This document shows, in pieces, positions 43,624 through 52,081 of a stretch of 56,319 nucleotides of DNA. This stretch comes from Lachnospiraceae bacterium (lineage in GTDB: Bacteria > Bacillota > Clostridia > Lachnospirales > Lachnospiraceae), in NCBI GenBank assembly GCA_024682835.1, contig JAIKYU010000142.1, positions 1 through 56,319 on the forward strand, written 5' to 3'. Made by a program: the position numbers and the translations under genes. Under the pieces are notes generated by a model, which searched no databases, was not told the DNA's origin, and saw nothing but the letters and a program-made list of their open reading frames with translations. Within the stretch, counting starts at the first letter, position 1. The number at the start of each line of letters is the position of its first letter.

Positions 43624-45261
43624 ATGCCTATTACCGATCTTCTGGAACACAACTGCAAGTTTTACGGCGATGAAGTCGCTCTGGTGGAATTAAACCCGGC
43701 CATAAAGGACACCCGCCGGATGACCTGGAAGGAATATGATCTCATCCAGCCGGAGGCCGGCAACCCGTACCGCCGGGAGATCACCTGGCATGTGTTCAAC
43801 GAAAAAGCCAACCGTTTTGCCAATCTCCTCCTCTCCAGAGGCGTTAAAAAGGGAGATAAGGTGGCCATCCTGCTGATGAACTGCCTGGAATGGCTTCCTA
43901 TTTATTTCGGTATATTAAAAACCGGCGCTCTTGCCGTGCCGCTCAACTTCCGCTACACGGCTGACGAAATCGAATACTGTGTTGACAAGGCGGATGCGGA
44001 CGTGCTGGTTTTCGGCCCCGAGTTTATCGGCCGTGTGGAGGAAATCTGCGACCGCATCAGCACGCACCGGCTTCTGTTCTATGTCGGTGCCAACTGCCCG
44101 TCCTTCGCGGAGGATTATATTGAATCGACCGCGGACTGCTCCAGCAGGGATCCGCTCATCGATCTCACCGAGGACGACGATGCCGCCATTTATTTTTCGT
44201 CAGGCACCACCGGATTTCCCAAGGCGATCCTGCACAAGCACCGCGCACTCTCCCACTCCGCGCGATGCGAGCAGAAGCACCATGGCCAGACCCACGACGA
44301 CGTCTTTCTGTGCATCCCGCCGCTCTATCACACCGGTGCCAAGATGCACTGGTTCGGCAGTCTGGTATCCGGGAGCAAAGCCGTGCTTCTGAAAGGGACG
44401 ACCCCGGAGACGATCCTGGACGCCGTTTCCCGTGAAAAATGCTCCATTGTCTGGCTTCTGGTGCCGTGGGCGGAGGATATCCTCGAGGCGCTGGACACCG
44501 GAAAAATCAAAAAAGAGGATTATGACCTCTCCCACTGGCGTCTCATGCACATCGGCGCACAGCCTGTGCCCAAGAGTCTGGTTCGCCGCTGGAAGGTCTA
44601 TTTCCCCACGCACGATTACGACACCAACTACGGTCTTTCGGAATCCATCGGTCCCGGCTGTGTCCATCTCGGCACGGAGAACATCGACCACGTGGGTGCG
44701 ATCGGCGTTCCGGGCTACGGATGGGAATGCCGTATCGTCGATGAGCAGCACGCAGATGTCGCTCAGGGGCAGGTGGGCGAGCTTGCCGTCAAAGGCCCCG
44801 GTGTCATGGTGTGCTACTATCACGACCCCGAAGCGACCGCCGAGGTCATGGACGACAACGGCTGGCTGTATACCGGCGATATGGCGATGCAGGACGAGGA
44901 AGGCTTTTACTGGCTGGTCGACCGCAAGAAGGACGTGATCATCTCCGGCGGTGAAAACATCTACCCGGTTCAGATCGAGGACTTCCTGCACGGGATGGAG
45001 GGCATCAAGGACGTTGCCGTCATCGGTCTGCCGGACAAGAGACTCGGCGAAATCTCCGCCGCGATCATCGAAGCCGCTGAAGGGGCGACACTCACGGAGG
45101 AAAGCGTGACCGCCTTCTGCCAGGCACTTCCCAAATATAAAAGACCGCGCCGCATCATCTTTGCCGATGTGCCCCGCAACCCCACAGGAAAGATCGAAAA
45201 GCCCAGGCTCCGCGAGCTTTACGGTGCCGTCGGTCTCGTGGCCACAGAAAACAACAGTTGA
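43624..45261 (+). CDS. AMP-dependent acyl-CoA ligase
   Basis: The 545-residue cytosolic enzyme belongs to the ANL superfamily that activates carboxylic acids as acyl-AMP and then acyl-CoA. The AMP-binding motif is IYFSSGTTGFPKAILHKHR; the A5 motif is NYGLSESIGPG; the hinge and adenylation residues are WLYTGDMAMQDEEGFYWLVD and RKKDVIISGGENIYP. The catalytic C-terminal Lys lies in NPTGKIEKPRL. The substrate cannot be fixed from sequence; medium- or long-chain or aromatic acids are all possible. GGAAGGA lies seven bases before the start. Confidence 0.9.
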   Translation: MPITDLLEHNCKFYGDEVALVELNPAIKDTRRMTWKEYDLIQPEAGNPYRREITWHVFNEKANRFANLLLSRGVKKGDKVAILLMNCLEWLPIYFGILKTGALAVPLNFRYTADEIEYCVDKADADVLVFGPEFIGRVEEICDRISTHRLLFYVGANCPSFAEDYIESTADCSSRDPLIDLTEDDDAAIYFSSGTTGFPKAILHKHRALSHSARCEQKHHGQTHDDVFLCIPPLYHTGAKMHWFGSLVSGSKAVLLKGTTPETILDAVSREKCSIVWLLVPWAEDILEALDTGKIKKEDYDLSHWRLMHIGAQPVPKSLVRRWKVYFPTHDYDTNYGLSESIGPGCVHLGTENIDHVGAIGVPGYGWECRIVDEQHADVAQGQVGELAVKGPGVMVCYYHDPEATAEVMDDNGWLYTGDMAMQDEEGFYWLVDRKKDVIISGGENIYPVQIEDFLHGMEGIKDVAVIGLPDKRLGEISAAIIEAAEGATLTEESVTAFCQALPKYKRPRRIIFADVPRNPTGKIEKPRLRELYGAVGLVATENNS

Positions 45262-45287
45262 GCTGATTCCCATTCCCGGAGATTGCC

Positions 45288-45563
45288 ATGGCATCCATTC
45301 TGTCATCCGATTCCATATATGACAACGAAGTTCCCTTTTGCAGGGTCTATGGACTGGAACGAAAAAAAGCGCTCGAGAAGCTGTTTCTTCAGGAGCGCAT
45401 ATCCTACTATGTCGTCTGGGAACACCAGAGTTTCTTTCAGCGTCTTTTCTCCGGCAACCGGAAGGAGGTCTGCACCTTCCGAATCAACAGAGCCGATGTC
45501 CCGCGGGCGAAGGAACTGGTCGCCGAAATGAAAGGCGTCCGCGTCCGCAACAACAGGCGCTGA
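45288..45563 (+). CDS. Small protein of unknown function
   Basis: The 91-residue product begins MASILSSDSIYDNEVPFCRV and ends in MKGVRVRNNRR. It is basic, has no membrane segment and lies 26 bases after the acyl-CoA ligase stop, with GGAG six bases before its ATG, so it is probably co-transcribed. The middle (LEKLFLQERISYYVVWEHQS, then TFRINRADVPRAKELV) looks like a small alpha/beta domain in which a residue-level switch is read by a helix, vaguely like DUF2007 proteins; I do not recognise a family with confidence. Confidence 0.65.
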   Translation: MASILSSDSIYDNEVPFCRVYGLERKKALEKLFLQERISYYVVWEHQSFFQRLFSGNRKEVCTFRINRADVPRAKELVAEMKGVRVRNNRR

Positions 45564-45571
45564 TCCGATCA

Positions 45572-46975
45572 TCAGCCAAAGGTTCTGTCTTCGTACTTTA
45601 TGCGGTAGATACGCTTTAAGGACTCGTCGATCCTGCTCTCCGCGATCACACCGCTGTTGACGGCATCCACCACACCATCCAGCGCTTCATCGAGATCTTC
45701 CGGGCGGTAAATGATGTCCGCTCCCGCCTTGACCGCTGCAACCGCAGCCTGGTCGGCTGTGTAATAATCGGTGATCACTCTGCTGTCCATCGCATCCGTC
45801 ACCACCACTCCGTCAAAGGCAAGCTTTCCGCGCAGCTCATCCATAATGACAGCGGATGACATCGAGCACGGCGTGTTGTCCCCCACGATCTCCGGCACCG
45901 CCAGATTTCCGACCATCACCATCCTCGTTCCCGCCTCCATCGCGGCGGCAAACATCTTTCCGTCTCCCTCATCCAGGTCCTGCGAAGTGATTCCGGCAGA
46001 AGGAATGCCGGCCTCATCGCTCGCCGTTGCGGGGAACAGCTTGACAATCGTGTGAATTCCATTGGTCTCGAGCCCACGGATCATCTCGGACATCACTGCG
46101 GACGCAACCGCCGGATCACTGCCAAAGCTGGATTTGCGCTCCTCCTCTGACATGGCGTCCGAAGTGAGGTTGATGTTTAGTCCCAGATCCACCTGGAACC
46201 CGTGATGGATCAGGCGCTTTGCAATGGCCTCTCCCGTTTCAAATGCCGCCCCGGTATCACCGGCTTCCGCCAGCTGCGCGGGAGAAGAAAGCTCCTCCAG
46301 GGACAGTCCGCCCGTCAGTTCCCCCAGATCCCCGCCGGCTTCCGTCGTGGCAAGGAAAAGCGGATATTTGCTCATATTGGAAGTGGTCTGCAGCATCTCC
46401 GCAATCTGTTCCTCAGATTTGATATTCTTACGGGTGTACACTACGCCGCCGACCGCTTTTTCCTGAAGTGCATCCTCCGTGCCGTCCCCGGCCTTGATTG
46501 CGGCATCCACGCCCGTCAGCTGTTCGGGTGTGACCAGGAAGAGTCCGGCCACCTTATCCTTTAACGGCATATCCGCGATCAGAGAGTCAATAAACTCATC
46601 CAGCAGCTCCTCCTGCGTTCTGACCGTGTCCTGCGCCTCTTCGAGCACCGGCTCCGGCGTCAGAATCGTCTCCGTTTCCGACTCCTCCGGCGCCGCCTCA
46701 AACAGAGATGCCTCCTCCTGTTCGGGAGCGACTGCCTCCATCGCCTCCGCTTCCTTGGCAAGCTTCGCCGCAGCACGGCGCTCGGAAACGACACGTGCGA
46801 ATCTGATGCCGCCGACATACAGCAAACCGCCAAGTGCAATCAGCAGAACCGCCACCGTCAGATAGGCGGCAACCTGTGCACGGATGCGTCTCCTGTGGCG
46901 TGCCAGAGCCCGTTCTGCGTCCTGAATCTTCAGATCTGTCTCTCTGCTCTCCTGATTTCCGTTATTCACGTCCAT
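45572..46975 (-). CDS. Membrane-anchored GH3-like protein, degenerate catalytic loop
   Basis: The 467-residue product has an N-terminal transmembrane anchor (AAYLTVAVLLIALGGLLYVG, near 36-56), an acidic linker and an outer GH3 N-terminal barrel (residues 120-467) of the NagZ type, normally a beta-N-acetylhexosaminidase. The nucleophile Asp is kept in FDGVVVTDAMDS (Asp394). The acid/base loop KHFPGHGDT is replaced by KLFPATASD (312-320), losing its His. The substrate loop EGGRVxR is replaced by TEAGGDLGEL, losing the Arg. It converges on the acyl-CoA ligase unit, ending eight bases from it. Confidence 0.8.
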   Translation of the reverse strand: MDVNNGNQESRETDLKIQDAERALARHRRRIRAQVAAYLTVAVLLIALGGLLYVGGIRFARVVSERRAAAKLAKEAEAMEAVAPEQEEASLFEAAPEESETETILTPEPVLEEAQDTVRTQEELLDEFIDSLIADMPLKDKVAGLFLVTPEQLTGVDAAIKAGDGTEDALQEKAVGGVVYTRKNIKSEEQIAEMLQTTSNMSKYPLFLATTEAGGDLGELTGGLSLEELSSPAQLAEAGDTGAAFETGEAIAKRLIHHGFQVDLGLNINLTSDAMSEEERKSSFGSDPAVASAVMSEMIRGLETNGIHTIVKLFPATASDEAGIPSAGITSQDLDEGDGKMFAAAMEAGTRMVMVGNLAVPEIVGDNTPCSMSSAVIMDELRGKLAFDGVVVTDAMDSRVITDYYTADQAAVAAVKAGADIIYRPEDLDEALDGVVDAVNSGVIAESRIDESLKRIYRIKYEDRTFG

Positions 46976-47021
46976 AAAAACCTCGCCTGATTCGATCTTT
47001 ATAACATATCAAACGAAATTT

Positions 47022-47050
47022 ATTCTACCACAGGTCAAAATGGATATCAA
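47022..47050 (-). promoter_or_regulatory. Promoter of the GH3-like gene
   Basis: TTGATA (47050-47045), 17 nt and TAGAAT (47027-47022) lie about 50 bases upstream of the GH3-like start on the minus strand. It is beyond the strong terminator of the mini-ORF array, so the gene is expressed separately. Confidence 0.7.
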
Positions 47051-47100
47051 GTGGTATTATAACATTTGTTTTCTATAGTTTGTATTTTTTTACACAAACG

Positions 47101-47139
47101 AAAGACGGGAGACACGACATATTCGTGGCTCCCGTCTTT
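47101..47139. terminator. Terminator of the mini-ORF array
   Basis: Two 17-nt arms (47101-47117 and 47123-47139) pair at 16 of 17 positions around a 5-nt loop, with CTTT on both sides. On the minus strand it ends the array transcript; the last mini-ORF stops inside its stem. Confidence 0.85.
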
Positions 47140-47185
47140 ATCCTTCCACCGACACATCCTGCGTCGGACTGTTTTGGCTGTCCAT
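47138..47185 (-). CDS. Mini-ORF, fifth unit of the array (15 residues)
   Basis: ATG 47185 is preceded by AAGGAGG at a nine-base gap and encodes MDSQNSPTQDVSVEG before TAA. This is the only unit of the array, apart from two between units, in which the ATG opens a frame longer than three codons. Its ribosome site and the MD start match the shorter units. It may be translated, but no homologue is known to me. Confidence 0.4.
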   Translation of the reverse strand: MDSQNSPTQDVSVEG

Positions 47186-47259
47186 TGGTCTAAACCTCCT
47201 TTTCTCAACTGCCTTCACGCCATTCACATTCGCTTTCATAAGCTGCAGTGGCAGGATTC

Positions 47260-47301
47260 TTAACCGTCTTCCGGATGATCGCTCGCTTCACTGCTCATCA
47301 T
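47260..47301 (-). CDS. Mini-ORF (13 residues) coupled to the preceding mini-ORF
   Basis: ATG 47301 overlaps the stop of the preceding 12-residue frame as ATGA and encodes MMSSEASDHPEDG. It has no ribosome site of its own, so it would depend on coupled re-initiation. Whether it is expressed is unknown. Confidence 0.3.
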   Translation of the reverse strand: MMSSEASDHPEDG

Positions 47302-47336
47302 GGTACCGAAGGGGTTGGTATTATGTTCACTTCCAT
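47298..47336 (-). CDS. Mini-ORF (12 residues) within the array
   Basis: ATG 47336, with GGAG six bases before it, encodes MEVNIIPTPSVP. It lies just downstream of the fourth, damaged array unit and is followed by an overlapping 13-residue frame. Very short frames can arise by chance; the ribosome site and position within a strongly promoted transcript are the only support. Confidence 0.35.
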   Translation of the reverse strand: MEVNIIPTPSVP

Positions 47337-47519
47337 TTCATTCTCCGGTGGTCCGTACCTCCTTTTCATCAGATTTTTTGAGGTATTCCTTATCTGTCCA
47401 TCGGACTGTCCTCCATTCAGATTCGCCTTCGGGTTCTGCTTACTATTCCATTGGACTACCCTCCACGTGAATCGTCAACAGGTTCTGCCTACGTGTCCAT
47501 TGGACTGTACCTCCTTCCC

Positions 47520-47560
47520 AAAGGTTTGATGTCAGATTTTTATATTAAATCTTAACCTTT
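47520..47560 (-). promoter_or_regulatory. Leader hairpin of the array transcript
   Basis: AAAGGTT (47520-47526) pairs with AACCTTT (47554-47560), and inside it AGATTT (47534-47539) pairs with AAATCT (47547-47552). It lies between the promoter and the first Shine-Dalgarno block of the array and could protect the RNA 5' end. Confidence 0.5.
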
Positions 47561-47589
47561 TGTTCTGCATCTCTCTTGCTGATGATTGA

Positions 47590-47618
47590 ATTGTATATCA
47601 TTAAAAATCATTTGTCAA
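47590..47618 (-). promoter_or_regulatory. Strong promoter of the mini-ORF array
   Basis: TTGACA (47618-47613), exactly 17 nt and TACAAT (47595-47590) on the minus strand; one of the best sigma-A matches in the window. The predicted transcript runs about 480 bases from near 47583 to the terminator at 47101-47139. Confidence 0.85.
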
Positions 47619-47657
47619 CACAATTTGCAAAAAAGTTGAAAAATTTTAGCAAAACAA

Positions 47658-47685
47658 GAAGAACGCCGTATTTACGACGTTCTTC
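47658..47685 (-). terminator. glyA terminator
   Basis: A stem of 8 bp plus 4 bp around one C-A mismatch (GAAGAACG and CGTA with complements) is followed on the minus strand by TTGTTTT. It begins about 27 bases after the glyA stop and precedes the array promoter. Confidence 0.65.
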
Positions 47686-47711
47686 GCAGGTCTGTCTGTT
47701 TGTCTGACTCG

Positions 47712-48950
47712 TCAGATCAGCGGGTATTTCGCTGTCAGCTCCGCGATAATCGCGCGCGCCTTATCGATATCCGCGCCCTTGGAGCGCACCACGAGCGCGA
47801 TCGCCTCCGCAATCCTGTCCATATCCGCGGTGTTCATGCCGCGCGTCGTGACCGCGGGCGTCCCCAGCCGGATGCCGCTGGTGACAAAGGGCGAGCGCTG
47901 TTCATTCGGGATGGTGTTCTTATTTGCCGTGATATGTGCGTCATCCAGCCACTGCTCCACTTCCTTGCCCGTCAAGTCAAAGTTCGTGAGATCGATGAGC
48001 ATCAGGTGATTGTCCGTTCCGCCGGAAACAATCTGAATTCCGCGGTCCATCAGGCCTTTGCAGAGCGCCTGCGCGTTGTCGACAATGCTGCGCGCGTAGG
48101 TCTTAAACTCCGGAGAAAGCGCCTCCTTGAAGCACACCGCCTTTGCCGCGATCACATGCTCCAGAGGTCCGCCCTGAATGCCCGGAAATACGGCCTTGTT
48201 GAAATTCCATTTATCCTGCGCGTTCTGATTCCACAGAATCATGCCGCCGCGCGGTCCGCGCAGTGTTTTGTGCGTCGTCGTCGTCACCACATCCGCGTAG
48301 GGGAACGGGCTCTCATGCACGCCGCCCGCGATCAGGCCCGCGATATGCGCCATATCCACCATGAGCACCGCGCCGCACGCGTCCGCCGCCGCGCGGAATT
48401 TGGCGAAATCAATAGCCCGGCAGTAGGCGGAAGCACCCGCAATGATCAGCTTCGGCTTGTGCTCTGCCGCGAGACGCGCCATTTCCTCGTAGTCCAGGAA
48501 GCCGTTCGCGTCCACACCGTAGGGAATCACATTGAAATAACTTCCGGAGATATTCGCCGGACTTCCGTGGGAAAGATGTCCGCCCTGGTTAAGGTTCATG
48601 CCCAACACCGTATCTCCGGGCTTGAGCACCGCAAACTGTACGGCAAGATTGGCCTGTGCGCCCGAGTGCGGCTGCACGTTGGCGTAGTCGCAGTGATAGA
48701 GCTCCTTCGCGCGTTCACGCGCCAGCTCCTCCACTTCATCCACGACGTAGCAGCCTCCGTAATAGCGTTTTCCCGGCAGGCCCTCCGCGTATTTGTTGGT
48801 AAGGGGACTCCCCATCGCCGCCATGACCGCTTTGCTGGTCCAGTTTTCCGAAGCAATCAGCTCGATATGGTCGTTCTGCCTTGCAAGCTCCCGCTCGATC
48901 AGCGAGGCGATTTCCGGATCAACTGCCCTGACTTCATCTAAAGAATACAT
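47712..48950 (-). CDS. glyA: Serine hydroxymethyltransferase
   Basis: GlyA interconverts serine and glycine, moving a one-carbon unit to THF, with PLP. The 412-residue product has [19 protein letters not shown] near the start, the PLP lysine in [16 protein letters not shown] near residue 225, and [15 protein letters not shown] towards the end. GGAGGG lies four bases before the ATG. It is a single-gene unit between a divergent kinase gene and its own terminator, and functionally complements serC/serA, folD and fhs in this window. Confidence 0.97.
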   Translation of the reverse strand: MYSLDEVRAVDPEIASLIERELARQNDHIELIASENWTSKAVMAAMGSPLTNKYAEGLPGKRYYGGCYVVDEVEELARERAKELYHCDYANVQPHSGAQANLAVQFAVLKPGDTVLGMNLNQGGHLSHGSPANISGSYFNVIPYGVDANGFLDYEEMARLAAEHKPKLIIAGASAYCRAIDFAKFRAAADACGAVLMVDMAHIAGLIAGGVHESPFPYADVVTTTTHKTLRGPRGGMILWNQNAQDKWNFNKAVFPGIQGGPLEHVIAAKAVCFKEALSPEFKTYARSIVDNAQALCKGLMDRGIQIVSGGTDNHLMLIDLTNFDLTGKEVEQWLDDAHITANKNTIPNEQRSPFVTSGIRLGTPAVTTRGMNTADMDRIAEAIALVVRSKGADIDKARAIIAELTAKYPLI

Positions 48951-49104
48951 GATTCCCTCCTGTAAATATGCCGCGCAACGTGCATCATTTTACCACACCT
49001 GTCCGCGCATTTCTATGCTATAATTCAAATAATTGACAAATGAACCGGATGATAAACCATCCGCAGGCATCCTATACCGTTCATAACAGAAAGGCAATCG
49101 CACC

Positions 49105-50070
49105 ATGACAGAATGCATTGTGAACCCCTCCGCCCGTTCCGGCCGTGACAGACAGATCCTGGAAGACCTGAAAACCGCTTTTGCCGCGCGGAACATTCCC
49201 TTCCGCGAGCATTTTACCGACGGCCCGGGCGCCGCGCTCCGCATCGCCGGAGAGCTGACAGGCGAGGGCAAAGAAGGCGGAAAACTGACCCTCGTTGTCC
49301 TGGGCGGCGACGGCACCCTGAATGAAGTCATCTCCGGCATCCGGGATTTTTCCGAACTCTCTCTGGGGTATATCCCCACCGGCTCCGGCAACGATTTTGC
49401 CCGCGGCATCGGCCTCCCGAAAGACACGCGGGTGCTCATCGACCGGATTCTTGCAGGCAAAGAAATCAGGCGCATGGATGTCGGACGTCTCGTCTATCAC
49501 AGTAAGACCCGCACCCTGTCGCGTCTCCACGACGAAAACATCTCGGATATCCGGCAGTTCATCGTCAGCTCCGGCATCGGCTTCGACGCCGCCGTCTGTG
49601 AGGAGGCGCTCTCTTCCGGCACGAAGGCTTTCTTTAACCGGATCGGCCTCGGGAAGCTCACCTACGGCTCCATCGCGATCAGACATCTGTTGAAGGCTCC
49701 GCGGATCCCCGTGGATATTGACCTTGACGGGGACCGTCACATCCATCTGGATCATTTCCTCTTCGCAGCGGCCATGAACACACCTTTCGAAGGCGGCGGC
49801 TTCCGTTTTGCGCCTGACGCGGATCCCGCGGACGGACTGCTCAACCTCTGTGTGGCCGGTGAAATGTCCAAACCCGCCATGCTTTGCGCCCTGCCCAGAG
49901 CCTATTTCGGCAAGCACTACGGCATCCCGGGGATCTGTCACGAAAAGGCCTCCGTCATCCGCATCCGCACAGAGCTGCCCATGTGGGTTCACACGGACGG
50001 CGAAGTGATGATGAAATCAGATGATATCGAGCTTACCTGCCTGCCGCAGGTTCTTTCTCTGATCGTTTAG
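49105..50070 (+). CDS. Diacylglycerol kinase family protein (YegS/DagK)
   Basis: The 321-residue product has the lipid-kinase catalytic domain with LVVLGGDGTLNEVISGIRDF (near 70-90) and IPTGSGNDFARGIG, and a C-terminal beta domain (FLFAAAMNTPFEGGGFRFAP, then LNLCVAGEMSKP). It probably phosphorylates diacylglycerol or a related lipid. The start has only a weak GAAAGG ribosome site. It is divergent from glyA and shares the plus strand with the PAP2 gene, so lipid phosphorylation and dephosphorylation enzymes sit side by side. Confidence 0.9.
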   Translation: MTECIVNPSARSGRDRQILEDLKTAFAARNIPFREHFTDGPGAALRIAGELTGEGKEGGKLTLVVLGGDGTLNEVISGIRDFSELSLGYIPTGSGNDFARGIGLPKDTRVLIDRILAGKEIRRMDVGRLVYHSKTRTLSRLHDENISDIRQFIVSSGIGFDAAVCEEALSSGTKAFFNRIGLGKLTYGSIAIRHLLKAPRIPVDIDLDGDRHIHLDHFLFAAAMNTPFEGGGFRFAPDADPADGLLNLCVAGEMSKPAMLCALPRAYFGKHYGIPGICHEKASVIRIRTELPMWVHTDGEVMMKSDDIELTCLPQVLSLIV

Positions 50071-50081
50071 CAGAACGTGAC

Positions 50082-50110
50082 TTGCATTTTTAAAATAACA
50101 GGTGTATTAT
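50082..50110 (+). promoter_or_regulatory. Promoter of the PAP2-family gene
   Basis: TTGCAT (50082-50087), 17 nt, TATTAT (50105-50110), located 12 bases after the kinase stop and about 93 bases before the PAP2 start. Confidence 0.65.
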
Positions 50111-50202
50111 CATTGTTCTGTGAGAGGGTAATCGGATGATTGTGTGCCGGAGTCCGTTTCGGACGGGCTGTTTACGCGGCATCAGGAGGAGAAAGGATCA
50201 TC

Positions 50203-50931
50203 ATGAGAAGCAGATGGCAGGCATTTCAGCGCGCGAGACAGGAAAGAGGCTACATTACGAGATATGAGCGGGCGATTTTCCCGCTGGTTTATCTTTTCAT
50301 TTATATGAAATGGTTCATGCTGCTTGAGGAAACCAAGCCGGCGAGCTACGCGATCGTACACACGGCCCTGGACGACAGAATTCCCTTCATCGAGGCCTTT
50401 GTGGTTCCCTACTATATCTGGTTTATCTATGTGATCGCCACGCTGATCTTCCTGTTTTTCCAGCGCGGCGCGGAGGATTTTTACCGGGCGCTCTTCTTTA
50501 TGGTGATCGGCATGACCTTTTTCCTGGTCTTTTCCACACTGATTCCGACCTATCAGCCGCTTCGCCCCGAGGTGATGCCGCGTGACAACATCTTCACGCG
50601 CACCATTCTCCGTCTGTATGCTACCGACACGCCGACCAATGTGTTCCCCAGCATCCATGTATACAATTCGCTGGCCTGCATGATCGCGCTGAATAAGACA
50701 AAGGCGCTCGATGGTCACCGGGTCATCCGCATCATAAGCTCCCTGCTCTCTGTCAGCATTGTCCTCTCCACCATGTTCATCAAGCAGCATTCCGTCATTG
50801 ATGTGGCCGGTGCCTTTATTCTTGCGTTTTTCGTCTACCGGCTCATCTACTCGTCGGATTTTATCGTCAATCTGCTGCACATCAGGGAACGGGAGTTTTC
50901 TCTGGGAAGCAGCAATCGCTCCTACAACTGA
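50203..50931 (+). CDS. PAP2-family membrane phosphatase/transferase
   Basis: The 242-residue product has about six transmembrane segments and the PAP2 motifs VFPSIHVYNSLACM (C2-type, PSxH) and MFIKQHSVIDVAGAFILAFF (C3-type). The layout, with C1 motif weak, resembles inositolphosphotransferase-like PAP2_3 proteins more than classical phosphatases. ATG 50203 is used because AAAGGA lies shortly before it; a longer frame from 50140 has no ribosome site. Confidence 0.8.
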   Translation: MRSRWQAFQRARQERGYITRYERAIFPLVYLFIYMKWFMLLEETKPASYAIVHTALDDRIPFIEAFVVPYYIWFIYVIATLIFLFFQRGAEDFYRALFFMVIGMTFFLVFSTLIPTYQPLRPEVMPRDNIFTRTILRLYATDTPTNVFPSIHVYNSLACMIALNKTKALDGHRVIRIISSLLSVSIVLSTMFIKQHSVIDVAGAFILAFFVYRLIYSSDFIVNLLHIREREFSLGSSNRSYN

Positions 50932-50953
50932 TTCTTTGTTTCTGTCGCACAGC

Positions 50954-50986
50954 AAAACGCATCTTCCGGAAGAAGATGCGTTTTTT
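50954..50986 (+). terminator. Terminator after the PAP2 gene
   Basis: AAAACGCATCTTC (50954-50966) and GAAGATGCGTTTT (50972-50984) form a 13-bp perfect stem with a 5-nt loop and a TTTTTT run. Confidence 0.92.
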
Positions 50987-51051
50987 GATGTCCGCAAAGA
51001 CAGATTGAATTCGGCGGTTCATTTCGTTTGCGAGTATGACCCTGACACCGC

Positions 51052-52077
51052 TTAGTTGAAGTGGAAAAACCGGTTCAGCAGGCGGTAGCTCTCGACAGAT
51101 ACTCTTCTCCCGCCCTTCCCCGGCAGATGGGCCATGCTGCCCAGAAGACCGAAGCGCATCTTAAGAAACACCATCGGATTCTTCCTGCGGATATAATTCC
51201 ACAGCTCCTCCTTTTCCTTCAGCCTTTCCCGGCTTCCTTCCAGAATCAGCAGAATGGAGGAAATGGCCGTGATGATTTCCAGATAGTTGAACATGTAGCG
51301 GTAACGCTGTTTGACGGAGGAGATCATGCCAATATTCTCCGTGAAATAGTCCACCATCATCCGGTTGACCGCAATCTGCTGATCGACGCGTTTGATCATC
51401 ACCGACTCATTGACGGACTGATCCTCTCTGCCGATGTTGTAGTAGTAAAGATTCACGTCGAGGTAATACATGTTTTTGACAAAAGGCAGCGGTTCAAAAA
51501 CATAGAGATTGTCCACATAAAAGGTGTGCTCAGGGAGCTTCATTCCGCAATCCTTAAGGAGTCTGGTCCGATAGACCACGGAATGCATCAGAATATACTG
51601 CCCCTTATGAAAGCGGCCGACTTCCTGCCAGGTAAACAGGCGTTCCACCGGGAGTGTGTGCGCATATCGCATGACGCGGTGGCGCTTCTCCCCGGTTTTA
51701 TGATATACAAAATTGGAGATCAGCATATCCAGCCGGTCATCGCCGCCGATGAAATCCCTGAGCGTCTGCAGGATTTTGCGATAGGCAATCTCGCGCACAA
51801 AATCATCGCTGTCCACCACCTTGAAATACAGGCCGGATGCTGCCTGCAGGGCACTCATGACCGCTGCGCCGTGACCGCCGTTTTGCTGATGAATCACCCG
51901 GATCATGTCCGGATGTGCGGCCTGCCATTCGTCCGCGATCTCTCCCGTGCGATCCGTGGAGCCGTCATCCACAATGATGATCTCCACATCATCGCCTCCC
52001 GCCAACAGGGAATGGAGACATTTTTCCATATAGGCTTCCGAATTGTAACACGGCACACCGATCGTCAATACCTTCAT
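51052..52077 (-). CDS. Glycosyltransferase family 2 protein
   Basis: The 341-residue GT-A enzyme begins MKVLTIGVPCYNSEAYMEKC, has IIIVDDGSTDRTGEIAD (nucleotide-sugar binding) and FKVVDSDDFV (the DxD-type metal site), and a hydrophobic helix near 265-280. It likely adds sugars to a cell-surface polymer or lipid. It starts four bases after the end of the DUF1653-domain gene on the same strand. The acceptor and donor are unknown. Confidence 0.88.
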   Translation of the reverse strand: MKVLTIGVPCYNSEAYMEKCLHSLLAGGDDVEIIIVDDGSTDRTGEIADEWQAAHPDMIRVIHQQNGGHGAAVMSALQAASGLYFKVVDSDDFVREIAYRKILQTLRDFIGGDDRLDMLISNFVYHKTGEKRHRVMRYAHTLPVERLFTWQEVGRFHKGQYILMHSVVYRTRLLKDCGMKLPEHTFYVDNLYVFEPLPFVKNMYYLDVNLYYYNIGREDQSVNESVMIKRVDQQIAVNRMMVDYFTENIGMISSVKQRYRYMFNYLEIITAISSILLILEGSRERLKEKEELWNYIRRKNPMVFLKMRFGLLGSMAHLPGKGGRRVSVESYRLLNRFFHFN

Positions 52078-52081
52078 TGTA

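Larger units (their letters stand above)
47170..47520 (-). repeat. Tandem Shine-Dalgarno/ATG unit array
   Basis: On the minus strand, units of the form GGAGG - about 8 nt - (A/G)ATGGA occur with the SD blocks at 47514-47510, 47464-47460, 47414-47410, 47362-47358 and 47199-47195, so the first four are spaced 50, 50 and 52 nt. Units 1-3 start MDT, ME and MDR and stop at once (47489-47500, 47443-47451, 47390-47401); unit 4 has lost its ATG in the expected place; unit 5 encodes 15 residues. GTCC-ATT-GGAC around the ATG is itself a small palindrome. Units 1 and 2 also share GCAGAACC. I do not recognise this as any known element. Confidence 0.7.

Noticed and set aside
47358..47514. CRISPR-like spacing of repeats at about 50 nt.
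   Set aside because: The repeats are imperfect, contain ribosome sites and start codons, share part of their between-repeat sequence, and no cas genes are present.
47248..47529. A 93-codon plus-strand frame with apparent Cys-Pro repeats over the mini-ORF array.
   Set aside because: It starts at GTG with no Shine-Dalgarno, opposes the strong minus-strand promoter, and its repeats simply mirror the SD/ATG units.
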